Shown one piece after another: positions 1 to 6,207 of a DNA stretch of 8,117 nt. Under the pieces are notes generated by a model that had not been told where the DNA came from, ran no database searches, and worked only from the letters and a program-made list of their open reading frames with translations. Made by a program: the position numbers and the translations under genes. How positions within the stretch are numbered: the first letter of the stretch is position 1; each line of letters opens with the position of its first letter. Source of the DNA: Deltaproteobacteria bacterium (GTDB lineage: Bacteria; Desulfobacterota; DSM-4660; Desulfatiglandales; Desulfatiglandaceae); NCBI GenBank assembly GCA_021159825.1, contig JAGHDR010000056.1, positions 1 through 8,117 on the forward strand, in the 5' to 3' direction.

Positions 1-66
1 AAAAAGGGCGCAAATGAGCATTTTGAAAGGTTCAGGGTTCAATAAACGAATTGCATTTCTTAGGTG

Positions 67-1002
67 TTATAATTTTTTATTCACCACGAATGTTTCATCC
101 CCTTTTTCGAAAAAGTTGATGATCTGTGTGACAGCCGCCACGCCGGCATTAACATTGGCTTCGGCGGTCTGGGCACCCATCTTCTTGGCGGTAAAAAACG
201 CCCGATCCCCGCAAGTGATGCAAATTTCGTCTTTGCAATCCGGGGTCAGATCCGATCCGTAGCAGAAATCCGGTCTCTCGGAAAACATTTTTTTCAAACC
301 GTCCTCATCGATAACTTCTTTTCGGGCCGTGTTGATGAGGGACGCACCCTCTTTCATTTTCGAAAGCAGTTCGAAATTAATGGAGTTGACGGTTTCTGCA
401 TTCCCCGGAATGTGAAGGCTGATAAAATCACAGGTGGAATAGAGTTCTTCCTTTGAATCCACCGGTTTAACCCCGTCATTTTCCATGATGCTTTTGTCCA
501 CAAAAGGGTCATGGGCGTAAACATCCATGCCGAACCCCTTGCCCAAACGCGCCACGCATTTTCCGGCGTTGCCATAGGCGTGAATGCCGATGGATTTCCC
601 CCTCAATTCCGTACCGGGCTTGCCGACATACTGGTGTCGAACCAGGTTGAGCATCATGCCGAAGACCAGCTCAGACACCGCATTGCTGTTCTGCCCCGGT
701 GTATTCATAACGCAAATGCCTTTTTCGGTGGCCGCTTCACAGTCGATATTGTCGTAGCCAGCCCCGCCGCGCACCACCACTTTCAGGTTCCCGGCGGCTT
801 CCAGAACTTCCCGGGTGGCTTTGTCGCTACGGATAATAAGCCCATCCACATCTTTTACGGCATTCAGCAAATCCTGCTTATCCGTATAGTTTTCAAGCAA
901 ACGCAGTTCAAAATCCGGATTTTTCGTAACCACCTCTTTCATGCGGTCCACAGCGGCTTTGGCAAAAGGCTTTTCGGTAGCAACCAGTATCACTTTTGGC
1001 AT
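67..1002 (-). CDS. serA: D-3-phosphoglycerate dehydrogenase, short lysine-type (type III)
   Basis: This cytoplasmic enzyme oxidises 3-phosphoglycerate to 3-phosphohydroxypyruvate with NAD, the first step of serine synthesis. The 311 residues cover only the substrate and nucleotide domains of the 2-hydroxyacid dehydrogenase fold, with no ACT or ASB regulatory domain. Visible motifs are RGGAGYDNID (78-87), TPGQNSNAVSE (101-111), the Rossmann loop AYGNAG (142-147, first glycine of GxGxxG replaced by alanine), HDP (164-166) and NTARKEVIDEDG (224-235), which holds the catalytic arginine R227. The segment that normally reads TPHIGAST reads TAKKMGAQT (271-279), so a lysine replaces the catalytic histidine. 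This matches the lysine-type PGDHs known from Entamoeba and Bacteroidetes-like sequences. The ATG start has a GGGAG Shine-Dalgarno 7 nt upstream (1010-1014). The family is clear; the exact substrate is inferred, since no serC partner lies in the window. Confidence 0.88.
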   Translation of the reverse strand: MPKVILVATEKPFAKAAVDRMKEVVTKNPDFELRLLENYTDKQDLLNAVKDVDGLIIRSDKATREVLEAAGNLKVVVRGGAGYDNIDCEAATEKGICVMNTPGQNSNAVSELVFGMMLNLVRHQYVGKPGTELRGKSIGIHAYGNAGKCVARLGKGFGMDVYAHDPFVDKSIMENDGVKPVDSKEELYSTCDFISLHIPGNAETVNSINFELLSKMKEGASLINTARKEVIDEDGLKKMFSERPDFCYGSDLTPDCKDEICITCGDRAFFTAKKMGAQTAEANVNAGVAAVTQIINFFEKGDETFVVNKKL

Positions 1003-1092
1003 TTCAAAACTCCCTAATCTTTAGAATTAAACAATCGGTTTCGGATAAACCAAAAAGTCAGCTCATCCAAACATGCTAAAACAAACAAATCA

Positions 1093-1126
1093 TTCCGGAA
1101 CGGCTTAAGTCTGTGCTGCTCCGGAA
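1093..1126 (-). other. Imperfect hairpin in the serA leader region
   Basis: The arms TTCCGGAACGGC (1093-1104) and GCTGCTCCGGAA (1115-1126) pair over 12 positions, with one A/C mismatch and one G-T pair, around a 10-nt loop. Read on the minus strand (toward serA) the hairpin is followed by a T-rich stretch, which is loosely terminator-like. It could be a 5' stabilising stem or an attenuator in the serA leader. The structure is visible; any role is inferred. Confidence 0.45.
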
Positions 1127-1133
1127 GGGCCGC

Positions 1134-1162
1134 ATGCTACACCTGTCGATGGATTCAATCAA
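1134..1162 (-). promoter_or_regulatory. Possible serA promoter (weak)
   Basis: Read on the minus strand, TTGATT (1162-1157) and TAGCAT (1139-1134) each match four of six sigma-70 consensus bases and are separated by exactly 17 bp. Initiation about 7 nt downstream would place the transcript start at about 1127, immediately before the 1093-1126 hairpin. This is a sequence-only guess, and other weak promoters closer to serA cannot be excluded. Confidence 0.3.
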
Positions 1163-1214
1163 GCAATAATTTATGTCCTTCAGTTCCAGGCCCCCGGCAG
1201 GATAGTGAAATTGC

Positions 1215-1251
1215 TGAACGACACCTCAACCGAGCTTGGGCCAGTCGTTCA
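1215..1251. repeat. Inverted repeat / extended hairpin
   Basis: TGAACGAC (1215-1222) and GTCGTTCA (1244-1251) are perfect 8-bp inverted arms. Inside them CTCAA (1225-1229) can pair with TTGGG (1236-1240) around a 6-nt loop, giving a two-stage stem. There is no T-tract, so it is not a standard intrinsic terminator. It may be a protein-binding site, a structured RNA or a relic of a small mobile repeat. Confidence 0.45.
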
Positions 1252-1292
1252 ATGGAGGCAATCACCTGTTCAAACTGAGCCTATTTACCGGA

Positions 1293-1321
1293 TTGACAAA
1301 CTTATATTATAAGTTTAATAT
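1293..1321 (+). promoter_or_regulatory. Sigma-70-type promoter of the toxin-antitoxin operon
   Basis: A perfect -35 TTGACA (1293-1298) and a -10 TAATAT (1316-1321) are separated by 17 bp, the ideal spacing. The expected start of transcription, about 7 nt after the -10, falls on or next to the A of the toxin ATG at 1328. No Shine-Dalgarno is visible before that ATG, so the message is predicted to be leaderless or nearly so. Confidence 0.8.
1298..1316. promoter_or_regulatory. Palindromic operator filling the promoter spacer
   Basis: The 19-bp sequence AAACTTATATTATAAGTTT is a perfect inverted repeat of two 9-bp arms around a central T. It spans the whole -35/-10 spacer and touches both boxes. 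A dimeric helix-turn-helix protein bound here would block RNA polymerase. The antitoxin encoded two positions downstream has an XRE domain, and autorepression by antitoxin is standard for type II modules, so it is the obvious ligand (inference). Confidence 0.75.
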
Positions 1322-1327
1322 CTTGTC

Positions 1328-1576
1328 ATGAAACAGATTGAATGGAAGCCGAAGGCCCTTCGGCAATTTCGAAAAATCAAGAATCAGAAAACAAGAGAAA
1401 CCATTTATGATGCGGTCACGGGCCTGAAAAAGTTTCCTGACTGCTCGAACGTCAAAAAACTAAAAAACCGCACTGAATATCGCCTTCGTGTCGGAAAATG
1501 GCGTGTGTTCTTCACCGATTCGTTGACAATCTTGTATATTGAAGAGGTAAAAAAAAGAAATGAGCACACTTACTAA
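1328..1576 (+). CDS. RelE/ParE-superfamily toxin
   Basis: An 82-residue basic protein of the RelE/ParE fold, the toxin of a type II toxin-antitoxin module. RelE-branch members act as ribosome-dependent mRNA endonucleases; ParE-branch members inhibit gyrase. The opening IEWKPKALRQFRKI (4-17), the strand YRLRVGKWRVFF (51-62) and the C-terminal KKRNEHTY (75-82) follow the RelE pattern of basic residues plus a terminal tyrosine, so I favour an mRNA interferase. The ATG lies 6 nt after a strong -10 box and has no ribosome binding site, which suggests leaderless translation. The 3' end overlaps the antitoxin gene by 17 nt. The toxin-first order is as in HigBA modules. The frame is intact, so the gene looks functional. 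Confidence 0.88.
   Translation: MKQIEWKPKALRQFRKIKNQKTRETIYDAVTGLKKFPDCSNVKKLKNRTEYRLRVGKWRVFFTDSLTILYIEEVKKRNEHTY
1544..1548 (+). promoter_or_regulatory. Ribosome binding site of the antitoxin, inside the toxin gene
   Basis: GAGGT at 1544-1548 lies within the toxin reading frame, 11 nt before the antitoxin ATG at 1560. The toxin has no visible Shine-Dalgarno, so this site would let the antitoxin be translated more strongly than the toxin from the same message. The effect is inferred. Confidence 0.55.
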
Positions 1577-1889
1577 TGTTCAGTTTATTGAACAAAACGG
1601 AAAACCCGCTTTTGCGGTCATCCCTTATGAAGAATATCTCAGACTCCTGCCGCCGGAAGATGTTGCGATTCCCCATGAAGTGGTCGGCCTCGTTGTGAGA
1701 GGCGGCATGAACCTCGTCAAGGCATGGCGCACGTACCTGGAGCTCACTCAGGTACAGGTCGCCAAAAAAGCCGGGATGAGTCAGGCAGCTCTTTCACAGA
1801 TGGAAAAAGGTGAAAAAAACCTAAGGACAAAAACGCTTAAAAAGCTTGCAGCCGCAATGGGGCTGGACGTGGAACAGATCCGGGATTAA
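1560..1889 (+). CDS. Antitoxin with RelB/Phd-like N-terminus and XRE helix-turn-helix
   Basis: This 109-residue protein is the cognate antitoxin and probable autorepressor. Residues 8-30 (QFIEQNGKPAFAVIPYEEYL and on) resemble the start of RelB/Phd-type antitoxins. Residues 51-108 form a Cro/CI-type XRE domain whose helix-turn-helix is about LTQVQVAKKAGMSQAALSQM (62-81), followed by EKG. In most type II antitoxins DNA binding is N-terminal and toxin binding C-terminal; here the DNA-binding domain is C-terminal, as in HigA-like proteins, and the N-terminal part probably contacts the toxin. It overlaps the toxin gene by 17 nt, so the two are co-transcribed and probably translationally coupled. 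Its likely target is the palindrome at 1298-1316. Confidence 0.87.
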   Translation: MSTLTNVQFIEQNGKPAFAVIPYEEYLRLLPPEDVAIPHEVVGLVVRGGMNLVKAWRTYLELTQVQVAKKAGMSQAALSQMEKGEKNLRTKTLKKLAAAMGLDVEQIRD

Positions 1890-1910
1890 AATTTTCCCCT
1901 CGTTTCCAAA

Positions 1911-1948
1911 CAGAGCCTTTCCCCGGTTTTACCCCATAAAAGGTTCTG
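1911..1948 (+). other. 10-bp stem hairpin downstream of the antitoxin
   Basis: CAGAGCCTTT (1911-1920) pairs with AAAGGTTCTG (1939-1948) over all ten positions, with one G-T wobble, around an 18-nt loop. It starts 21 nt after the antitoxin stop and ends just before the coaBC -35 box. No T-run follows, so it is not a canonical intrinsic terminator. It could protect the 3' end of the TA message or act as a weak boundary. Confidence 0.45.
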
Positions 1949-1952
1949 CAAC

Positions 1953-1981
1953 TTGACACCCGGCTCCCACTCTTTTAAACT
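1953..1981 (+). promoter_or_regulatory. Probable promoter of the coaBC operon
   Basis: A perfect -35 TTGACA (1953-1958) is followed after 17 bp by TAAACT (1976-1981), which matches four of six -10 bases. Transcription would start near 1988, about 40 nt before the coaBC start codon. It lies in the TA-coaBC gap and gives the coaBC operon its own promoter. Confidence 0.6.
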
Positions 1982-2028
1982 GATTTTCAACATATACTGT
2001 CAAAACCTCTCAATATTAAGGAGAAGCT

Positions 2029-3228
2029 GTGAAAGGAAAAAAAGTCCTGGTGGGGGTCACCGGCGGGATCGCCGCCTATAAAGCAGCGGAACTGGTGCGG
2101 CTTCTGATCAAAGCGGATCTTCGAGTGGAAGTGGCCATGACCCGGAGCGCCACCCGGTTTGTGACGCCGCTCACTTTTGAGACCCTTTCCGGAAACAAGG
2201 TGATCGCCGGCATGTTTGACAGGGAAGATATGGCCATGGATCATATCCGATGCGGCCAGGATGCGGACCTCATCATCATTGCACCTGCCACCGCCAACAT
2301 CGTTGGAAAGATCGCCCACGGCATCGGTGATGATTTTCTGTCCACCTGCATGCTGGCCGCCACCGCCAAGGCCCTTATTTGCCCAGCCATGAACGATCAT
2401 ATGTTCCTGAACCCGGCGGTACAGGATAACCTGGCGCTACTTCAAAAAAGGGGCTTTTTTATCATGGCCCCCGAAAGCGGTGAACTGGCGTGCGGGACCG
2501 ACGGACCCGGACGTCTGCCCGACCCTTCGGATATTCTAGAACAGTCCCTGATCCTCCTGTCGAAGCGGGATCTTGAAGGCTGCAAAATCCTGGTAACCGC
2601 AGGTCCCACAACGGAATATATCGATCCGGTCAGGTACATCACCAACCGATCTTCCGGGAAAATGGGTTACGCCCTGGCCCGGGCCGCCCTTCGAAGGGGT
2701 GCGGAGGTGGTTCTCGTCAGCGGCCCCACGACCATCAAACCGCCCCCCGGCATCGTCTTCCGCCCCGTCAAAACAGCCGAAGACATGCGGCGGGCTGTTT
2801 TTGAGCATCGAAACGGTTGTCATATGATCATCAAGGCCGCAGCTGTTTCCGACTACCGGCCAAAGGAGACCGCCGACCAGAAAGTGAAAAAAGGGACGGA
2901 ATCTTTTTCCCTCGACATGGTCAAGAACCCGGACATTTTGGCCTTGTTGGGAGAAACGAAAAAAGCTCACCCCTGCATACTGGTGGGGTTTGCCGCGGAA
3001 ACCGAAGCCCTCGTTAAAAACGCCCGGAAAAAGATCAACGCCAAGAATCTGGACATGATCGTGGCAAACGATGTTTCCAGAAAGGACGCGGGGTTTCAAA
3101 CCGACACCAACGCGGTCAAAATCATCTATGCGGACGGCCGTGTGGAGGATTCCCCGCTCATGGGAAAAATCGATGTGGCGCATCTGATCCTGGACAGGGC
3201 CAAAGCGCTGAAGGATGAAAGCCCGTGA
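2029..3228 (+). CDS. coaBC: Bifunctional phosphopantothenoylcysteine decarboxylase / phosphopantothenate-cysteine ligase
   Basis: CoaBC carries out two successive steps of coenzyme A synthesis: it ligates cysteine to 4'-phosphopantothenate (CTP-dependent CoaB half) and decarboxylates the product to 4'-phosphopantetheine (FMN-dependent CoaC half). At 399 residues it is full length. The CoaC half (1-180) shows VTGGIAAYKAAEL (10-22), catalytic His72 in MDHI, APATANIVGKIAHGIGDD (85-102), PAMNDHM (119-125) and the substrate clamp cysteine C155 in GELACG. The CoaB half (184-395) shows VTAGPTTEYIDPVRYITNRS (189-208) followed by SGKMG, KAAAVSDYRP (269-278), the lysine cluster 285-288 and MVKNPDIL (297-304). 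The start is GTG, supported by AAGGAG (2018-2023) 5 nt upstream. Its TGA overlaps the next gene's GTG by 4 nt. All key residues are present. Confidence 0.96.
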   Translation: MKGKKVLVGVTGGIAAYKAAELVRLLIKADLRVEVAMTRSATRFVTPLTFETLSGNKVIAGMFDREDMAMDHIRCGQDADLIIIAPATANIVGKIAHGIGDDFLSTCMLAATAKALICPAMNDHMFLNPAVQDNLALLQKRGFFIMAPESGELACGTDGPGRLPDPSDILEQSLILLSKRDLEGCKILVTAGPTTEYIDPVRYITNRSSGKMGYALARAALRRGAEVVLVSGPTTIKPPPGIVFRPVKTAEDMRRAVFEHRNGCHMIIKAAAVSDYRPKETADQKVKKGTESFSLDMVKNPDILALLGETKKAHPCILVGFAAETEALVKNARKKINAKNLDMIVANDVSRKDAGFQTDTNAVKIIYADGRVEDSPLMGKIDVAHLILDRAKALKDESP

Positions 3229-4013
3229 ACGCCGGCAAAGAACTCAAAGAGATCTTTTTTGCAACCAAACGCTTGATTTCGGCCTGTGAAGAGATGGGAC
3301 TTGAACCGCCCATGCTGCCTGAAGGGGCTCTGGAATTCACGGAAAGACCGGTTTTAAGAAAACCCGCCCCGCCCTCGGCGCAGTCCATGAACCCGGAGAA
3401 ATCAGCCCCGGAGACCCTGAAAAACAAGCCCCCTTCATCCCCATTCGATTCCCTGGAAGACCTCAGAAAACATATGGGGGACTGTCGGCGGTGCGACCTT
3501 CACAACGGCCGGAAACACATGGTTTTCGGAGAAGGGAATCCAAAGGCAAGACTCGTTTTTGTGGGAGAAGGGCCGGGGGTTGATGAAGACCGTGAAGGAA
3601 GACCCTTTGTGGGAAAATCAGGACAACTGCTCACCCGGATTATTGAAAACGGCATGGGGCTCACCAGGGATGCAGTTTACATCTGCAACGTGGTCAAATG
3701 CCGCCCCCCGGGCAACCGCGATCCCAAGCCTGATGAAATCAGTGTCTGCCTTCCTTTCCTCAAAGCGCAGCTCAGCATCATTGGGCCTGAAGCCATCTGC
3801 GCTCTGGGCCGGGTCGCCTGCCAGGCCCTTATGGGGGGTGATTTCAAGATTACACGCCACAGGGGGAAATGGCGCACTTACGAGGGAATCCCCCTCATGC
3901 CCACATTTCATCCGGCTTATCTTTTGAGAAATGCGGCGGCCAAACGACCGGTGTGGGACGATGTCAAAAGCATTATGGGCAAACTGGGGCTGGAGGTGAC
4001 ACAAAATGGCTGA
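3225..4013 (+). CDS. udg: Family 4 (Fe-S) uracil-DNA glycosylase
   Basis: This enzyme removes uracil from DNA as the first step of base excision repair. The 262 residues comprise an N-terminal extension (1-80: a possible helix, then a proline-rich linker at about 42-73) and the catalytic domain (81-255). The four cysteines expected to hold a 4Fe-4S cluster are C87 and C90 (CRRC), C159 (KCRPPGNR) and C175. Motif 1 is GEGPG (114-118) followed by DED..GRPFVGKSG; motif 2 is TFHPAYLL (227-234) with His229. GEGPG and the full cysteine set favour family 4 over family 5. The GTG start overlaps the coaBC stop (GTGA) with AAGGA (3211-3215) 9 nt upstream, so translation is probably coupled. The catalytic core starts far downstream of this GTG, so a later start is possible but has less support. 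Confidence 0.93.
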   Translation: MNAGKELKEIFFATKRLISACEEMGLEPPMLPEGALEFTERPVLRKPAPPSAQSMNPEKSAPETLKNKPPSSPFDSLEDLRKHMGDCRRCDLHNGRKHMVFGEGNPKARLVFVGEGPGVDEDREGRPFVGKSGQLLTRIIENGMGLTRDAVYICNVVKCRPPGNRDPKPDEISVCLPFLKAQLSIIGPEAICALGRVACQALMGGDFKITRHRGKWRTYEGIPLMPTFHPAYLLRNAAAKRPVWDDVKSIMGKLGLEVTQNG

Positions 4014-5343
4014 TATATCCTTAAGAAAACCCGTACTTCTTTGTCTCTCTGCATTGTTCTTTTTTCTCATCTTACCCGCTTCCATCGCCCATTGTGAAAA
4101 ATCAGACGCCTATTCTGAAAAATCCAATCCGGGGTCGGTCTTTGTCATCGAACTGGAAGGTCCCATCAATCCCGCCACAGCGGAGTTTGTTTTGCGCGGC
4201 CTTAAAAAGGCAAAGAACCAGGGAGCGACCCTGGCCATTATCCGGATGGATACACCCGGGGGTTTGGCTTCATCCATGCGAACCATTGTGAAAGCCATAT
4301 TGAATTCTCCCGTTCCCGTGGTGGCTTACGTGGGGCCTCGTGGCGCGGGGGCGGCATCCGCCGGCGTAATGGTAACGGTGGCCGGGCATGTGGCCGCCAT
4401 GGCCCGGGGAACCAACATCGGCGCTGCCCATCCGGTCGGCGCCGGCGGCAAGGATATCGGGGGAACCATGAGCGAAAAGGTGGTCAATGACATGGCCTCC
4501 TATGCCCGGGGCATTGCCGAACAGAAGGGAAGAAACGGTCAATGGGTGGAAAAAGCCATACGAGAAAGCGTCTCCATTACCGCCGAAGAAGCCCGAGACA
4601 AAAAGGTGGTGGACCTGGTGGTGGACGACTTGGACGATCTTCTCAATTCCCTTGACGGACGGGTGATTGATCTCCCTTCCGGGAAAACCACCCTCAAGAC
4701 CACAGGACTCAGAAAAATCCATTACAAACCGGATCTGCGGGATAAGGTCCTCAAAATCATCAGCGATCCCAATATTGCCTACATCCTCATGATGATCGGT
4801 CTGGCGGGTCTGTACTTCGAACTGTCCAACCCAAGCGCCATTTTCCCGGGCGTCATCGGCGCCATCAGTTTGATTTTGGCCTTTTTCTCTTTTCAGACCC
4901 TTCCCGTGAACTACGCCGGTGTGGTCCTCATCTTTCTGGCCATCGTCTTTTTCATTGCGGAAGTCAAAGTGGCAAGCTATGGTATTTTGTCCATCGGAGG
5001 CCTGATCGCCCTGACCCTGGGCTCCCTCATGCTCTTTGAGAACATGCGGGTTTCCCTGAAGCTCATGATGCCCACCATTGTTCTGGTGGGTGGGTTTTTC
5101 GTTATCGTGGCGGGTGTCGCATTTCGGGCCCTTCGCAGAAAGCCAACGGGCGGGGCGGACGGCATCCTGGGAGAGACCGGTGTGGCCAGGGAATTGATTG
5201 AACCCGAAGGTCTGGTCTTTGTGCATGGTGAAACCTGGCGGGCATTTTCAGAGGAGCGGATTGAACCCGGTGAAGCGGTTGAAGTCGTCAGCATCAACGG
5301 CCTGCTCCTGAATGTGCGAAAGGTGGCGGAACTGAACCCTTAA
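4006..5343 (+). CDS. nfeD: NfeD-family membrane serine protease (ClpP-like)
   Basis: A full-length NfeD protein of 445 residues, a membrane-bound protease that in archaea (PH1510) cleaves its partner stomatin. In order: a hydrophobic signal segment (about 9-29), a ClpP-like domain (about 44-220) with MDTPGGLASSMR (81-92) and the nucleophile Ser118 in GAASAG, and Lys158 in SEKVVND placed as the general base of a Ser-Lys dyad. The 40-residue gap is close to that in PH1510. About five membrane segments follow (256-273, 277-297, 301-320, 325-344, 354-374), then a C-terminal NfeD OB-fold (about 383-445). The signal segment predicts a non-cytoplasmic protease domain. The ATG lies 9 nt after GGAGG (3992-3996) and overlaps the udg stop by 8 nt. 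The slipin gene follows directly. Confidence 0.95.
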   Translation: MADISLRKPVLLCLSALFFFLILPASIAHCEKSDAYSEKSNPGSVFVIELEGPINPATAEFVLRGLKKAKNQGATLAIIRMDTPGGLASSMRTIVKAILNSPVPVVAYVGPRGAGAASAGVMVTVAGHVAAMARGTNIGAAHPVGAGGKDIGGTMSEKVVNDMASYARGIAEQKGRNGQWVEKAIRESVSITAEEARDKKVVDLVVDDLDDLLNSLDGRVIDLPSGKTTLKTTGLRKIHYKPDLRDKVLKIISDPNIAYILMMIGLAGLYFELSNPSAIFPGVIGAISLILAFFSFQTLPVNYAGVVLIFLAIVFFIAEVKVASYGILSIGGLIALTLGSLMLFENMRVSLKLMMPTIVLVGGFFVIVAGVAFRALRRKPTGGADGILGETGVARELIEPEGLVFVHGETWRAFSEERIEPGEAVEVVSINGLLLNVRKVAELNP

Positions 5344-5361
5344 CAATTTAGGAGGAAAATC

Positions 5362-6111
5362 ATGTTCTATATCGTAGCAGTGGTACTGATCGGCCTCTTT
5401 CTGGCAAGCGCTATCCGGGTTCTGAAGGAATACGAACGCGGTGTGATCTTTCGGCTCGGCCGTTTGATCAAAACCAAGGGCCCCGGCCTGATTATCCTGA
5501 TTCCCGTCATCGACAAGATGGTCAAGGTAAGTCTTCGGCTCGTGGCCATGGACGTACCGAGTCAGGATGTCATCACAAGGGACAATGTCTCCATCAAGGT
5601 GAACGCCGTGGTTTATTTCCGGGTCATGGATCCAAACAACGCCACGGTTGAGGTGGAAAATTTCCTCTTTGCCACATCACAGCTGGCGCAAACCACGCTT
5701 CGAAGTGTATGCGGCCAGGTGGAATTGGACGAAATCCTGGCGGAACGGGATAAAATCAACACCCAGCTTCAGAATATTCTGGACAAACACACGGATCCCT
5801 GGGGCATCAAGGTGTCCACCGTGGAAGTCAAACACATTGACCTTCCCCAGGAAATGCAGCGGGCCATGGCCAGGCAGGCCGAAGCCGAACGGGAACGACG
5901 GGCCAAGGTTATTAACGCGGAAGGGGAATACCAGGCCGCCAACCGGCTGGCGGATGCTGCGGAGATTATTCAGAAATATCCCGAAGCGCTTCAATTGAGG
6001 TATCTGCAAACCGTGAAAGAAATATCCGCGGAAAGCAATTCCACCACCCTTTTCCCCATCCCCATCGATCTCTTGACGCCCTTTATCAAAAAAGTGCAGG
6101 AAAAAGGATGA
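5362..6111 (+). CDS. Slipin (stomatin/prohibitin-like SPFH membrane protein)
   Basis: This 249-residue bacterial slipin is a membrane-anchored scaffold protein that oligomerises and is thought to organise membrane microdomains. It has an N-terminal membrane anchor (2-18), an SPFH domain (about 20-180) with [12 protein letters not shown] (24-35), GPGL (40-43), [12 protein letters not shown] (65-76) and [20 protein letters not shown] (110-129), and an Ala/Glu/Arg-rich helical region (about 164-205). It ends with a hydrophobic [12 protein letters not shown] (230-241). In the archaeal pair the NfeD protease cuts the stomatin in its hydrophobic C-terminal region, so this tail is the likely site (inference). 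The ATG is preceded by a perfect AGGAGG (5350-5355) with 6 nt spacing, and the gene lies 18 nt after nfeD. Confidence 0.94.
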   Translation: MFYIVAVVLIGLFLASAIRVLKEYERGVIFRLGRLIKTKGPGLIILIPVIDKMVKVSLRLVAMDVPSQDVITRDNVSIKVNAVVYFRVMDPNNATVEVENFLFATSQLAQTTLRSVCGQVELDEILAERDKINTQLQNILDKHTDPWGIKVSTVEVKHIDLPQEMQRAMARQAEAERERRAKVINAEGEYQAANRLADAAEIIQKYPEALQLRYLQTVKEISAESNSTTLFPIPIDLLTPFIKKVQEKG

Positions 6112-6135
6112 CGGCGTGTTGCATTTTTCACGCCG
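6112..6135 (+). other. GC-rich hairpin right after the slipin gene
   Basis: CGGCGTG (6112-6118) and CACGCCG (6129-6135) form a perfect 7-bp stem with a 10-nt T-rich loop, directly after the slipin stop codon. No T-run follows the stem, so it is unlikely to terminate transcription efficiently. It may protect the 3' end of the nfeD-slipin message or mark a processing point. Confidence 0.45.
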
Positions 6136-6207
6136 GATGTGCTAAAAGGTTCCGTCGCTAGGCTAAAATTGGGTTATCAGGTTAAATAAATTAGGAGAGA
6201 CGGAAAA

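Larger units (their letters stand above)
1003..1327. other. Gene-free region between serA and the toxin gene
   Basis: No credible coding sequence is present on either strand; the open stretches are short and lack ribosome binding sites. The region holds two imperfect hairpins (1093-1126 and 1215-1251), a short 5-bp inverted repeat (GGTTT/AAACC at 1037-1051), a possible leftward promoter for serA (1134-1162) and the strong rightward toxin-antitoxin promoter (1293-1321). The amount of pairing is more than I would expect from a plain spacer. It could be the remnant of a small repeated element or a structured leader. Confidence 0.6.

Noticed and set aside
1..66. Possible terminator or gene end downstream of serA
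   Set aside because: Read on the minus strand it ends in a T-run, but the only inverted repeat has a 2-nt loop, too tight for a credible terminator, and there is too little sequence to judge.
511..1017. 168-codon plus-strand open frame opposite serA
   Set aside because: It is a shadow of the dehydrogenase gene, without a ribosome binding site or recognisable domain.
1090..1240. Minus-strand reading frame of about 50 codons in the serA-TA gap
   Set aside because: It opens directly after a stop, has no ribosome binding site, matches no family I recognise and overlaps the hairpins; more likely non-coding.
2536..3183. 215-codon open frame on the minus strand inside coaBC
   Set aside because: It lies wholly opposite the CoaB half, whose motifs are all intact; the translated product has no family resemblance.
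4270..5226. Long open frame (318 codons) on the minus strand opposite nfeD
   Set aside because: Its His/Gly/Asp-rich composition shows no recognisable domain or ribosome binding site. It is the complement of a clear NfeD gene with complete active-site motifs.
6140..6170. TAAAAT at 6164-6169 as a -10 box for the Rho_N-like gene
   Set aside because: No acceptable -35 sequence lies 16-18 bp upstream, so I do not call a promoter.
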